NCBI GenBank assembly: GCA_003222975.1
Contig: QHXN01000010.1
Coordinates: 62,001-126,000, forward strand
Length of the DNA stretch: 64,000 nt
DNA from: Acidobacteriota bacterium
Lineage (GTDB): Bacteria > Acidobacteriota > Blastocatellia > Pyrinomonadales > Pyrinomonadaceae
Direction: 5' to 3'
Numbering within the stretch: the first letter of the stretch is position 1; the number at the start of each line of letters is the position of its first letter. Under the pieces are notes generated by a model. The model did no database searches and was not told the DNA's origin. It worked only from the letters and a program-made list of their open reading frames with translations. The translations under genes and the position numbers were made by a program. Positions 63,353-64,000 of the stretch are shown piece by piece.

Positions 63353-64000
63353 ATGAGCCGAACAACCCGCGCCCCGCGCCTCAGCGTGAGATTTTCGTTG
63401 ACGCCGCTCCTCGTCTTCCTTTCGCTGCTCGCCGCCCTCCACCCGGGCGCGGCGCAGACGCAGGGCGCGAAGCCGCAGCCCTCGGCGGCGCAGGAGCGTG
63501 TCGGCGAATTGAAGGCTCTGCCCGCGAAGGGTAAGCGCTACGCGCTCGTCGTCGGCGTGGACAAGTACGCCGACACGCAGATCACGACGCTGGGCGGGGC
63601 CTCGAACGACGCCCGCTCGCTCGCCGACGCGCTCGTCCGCTACGCTGGCTTCCCCGCCGATCAAGTCATACTGCTCGACACGAATCAACCGGCAGACCGG
63701 CAGCCGACGCGCGGCAACATCCTTCGGCGTCTGTCGAACCTCGCCACGGTCGTTCCCAAAGACGGCCTGCTCCTCTTCTCGTTCGCGGGCCACGGCATGG
63801 AACGCGGCGGGCAGGCGTTCCTGCTTCCATCCGACGCGCAGGTCTCGGACGACGTGACGCTGCTCGAACAGACAGCGGTCAACGTCCTGACCGTCAGAGA
63901 TTGGGTGAAGAAGTCGGGCGTGCGTCAGGTCTTGCTCATACTCGACGCCTGCCGCAACGACCCCGGCGGTCGCGCCGAGGCCGACAACCCTCTGACCGAG
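63353..64000 (+). CDS. Caspase-family (C14) protease, N-terminal part
   Basis: Only the first 216 residues are present, running off the right edge. A signal peptide (to about HPGAAQ) is followed by a caspase-like p20 fold: YALVVGVDKYAD, the His147 dyad residue in SFAGHGM and Cys200 in LDACRND. This is a bacterial metacaspase/orthocaspase type; the signal peptide suggests action outside the cytoplasm. What follows (repeat or sensor domain) cannot be seen. The ATG has AGGG 9 nt upstream. Confidence 0.85.
   Translation, partial: MSRTTRAPRLSVRFSLTPLLVFLSLLAALHPGAAQTQGAKPQPSAAQERVGELKALPAKGKRYALVVGVDKYADTQITTLGGASNDARSLADALVRYAGFPADQVILLDTNQPADRQPTRGNILRRLSNLATVVPKDGLLLFSFAGHGMERGGQAFLLPSDAQVSDDVTLLEQTAVNVLTVRDWVKKSGVRQVLLILDACRNDPGGRAEADNPLTE

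Overview
The window reads as one continuous stretch of a high-GC Gram-negative chromosome with ordinary housekeeping content. No rRNA, tRNA, CRISPR array, transposase or phage gene was seen. Lipid A genes (waaA, lpxK), a very large TonB-dependent receptor of the carboxypeptidase-regulatory-domain type, multihaem cytochrome plus TPR proteins, several Ser/Thr kinases and split nuo and atp operons together suggest Acidobacteriota, most likely Blastocatellia. That placement is inference from gene content, not from a marker search.

Layout. 1-7.1 kb (minus): alpha-glucan utilisation, with two exported GH13 amylases, amylomaltase MalQ, an SDR and the start of an SLC45-type sugar transporter. 7.2-13 kb (minus): a monohaem and a five-haem cytochrome c and two TPR proteins. 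13.2-16.8 kb (minus): a TonB-dependent receptor. 17.3-18.3 kb (minus): a nitrilase-family amidase. 18.6-22.3 kb (plus): an exported M16 metalloprotease. 22.6-27.9 kb (minus): hrcA-grpE-dnaK-dnaJ. 28.4-33.2 kb (plus): a SprT-like metalloprotein, dodecin, EF-P, waaA and lpxK. 33.2-44.5 kb: two Ser/Thr kinases, a CoA-disulfide-reductase-like flavoprotein, the Fo half of ATP synthase (atpZ-I-B-E), a radical SAM protein and a glycosyltransferase. 44.5-59.3 kb (minus): a respiratory complex I operon holding nuoC, D, H, I, J, K, L, M and N but not A, B, E, F or G, with small passenger genes. 59.6-64 kb (plus): rpmE, a YqhQ-like protein, prfA, a histidine phosphatase and the start of a caspase-like protease.

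The most unusual signal is not a protein. At least 18 gaps between genes hold long inverted repeats, and in most of them the arms are built from degenerate tandem heptanucleotides. Different loci use different 7-mers (AACCGTR, GTGACRA, AGATGTC, TGATGAA, TTAGCTG, AGCTNTC), but the architecture repeats. With one exception they lie between co-directional genes. They commonly fill the whole gap: one arm touches or contains the upstream stop codon and the other ends 0-10 nt before the next start codon, where a Shine-Dalgarno sequence would normally sit. Eleven of the downstream genes (including dnaJ, dnaK, waaA, lpxK, nuoL, nuoJ, nuoD, nuoN and prfA) show no convincing SD. This looks like a dispersed class of intercistronic elements with a common building rule and possibly a role in mRNA processing or translation in operons.

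Secondary points of interest are an EF-P whose tip residue is Asn, an ATP synthase c subunit with part of a Na+ ligand set, strongly extended NuoC and NuoL, a frameshifted coiled-coil gene inside the nuo operon, and a DnaK lacking the usual acidic tail.
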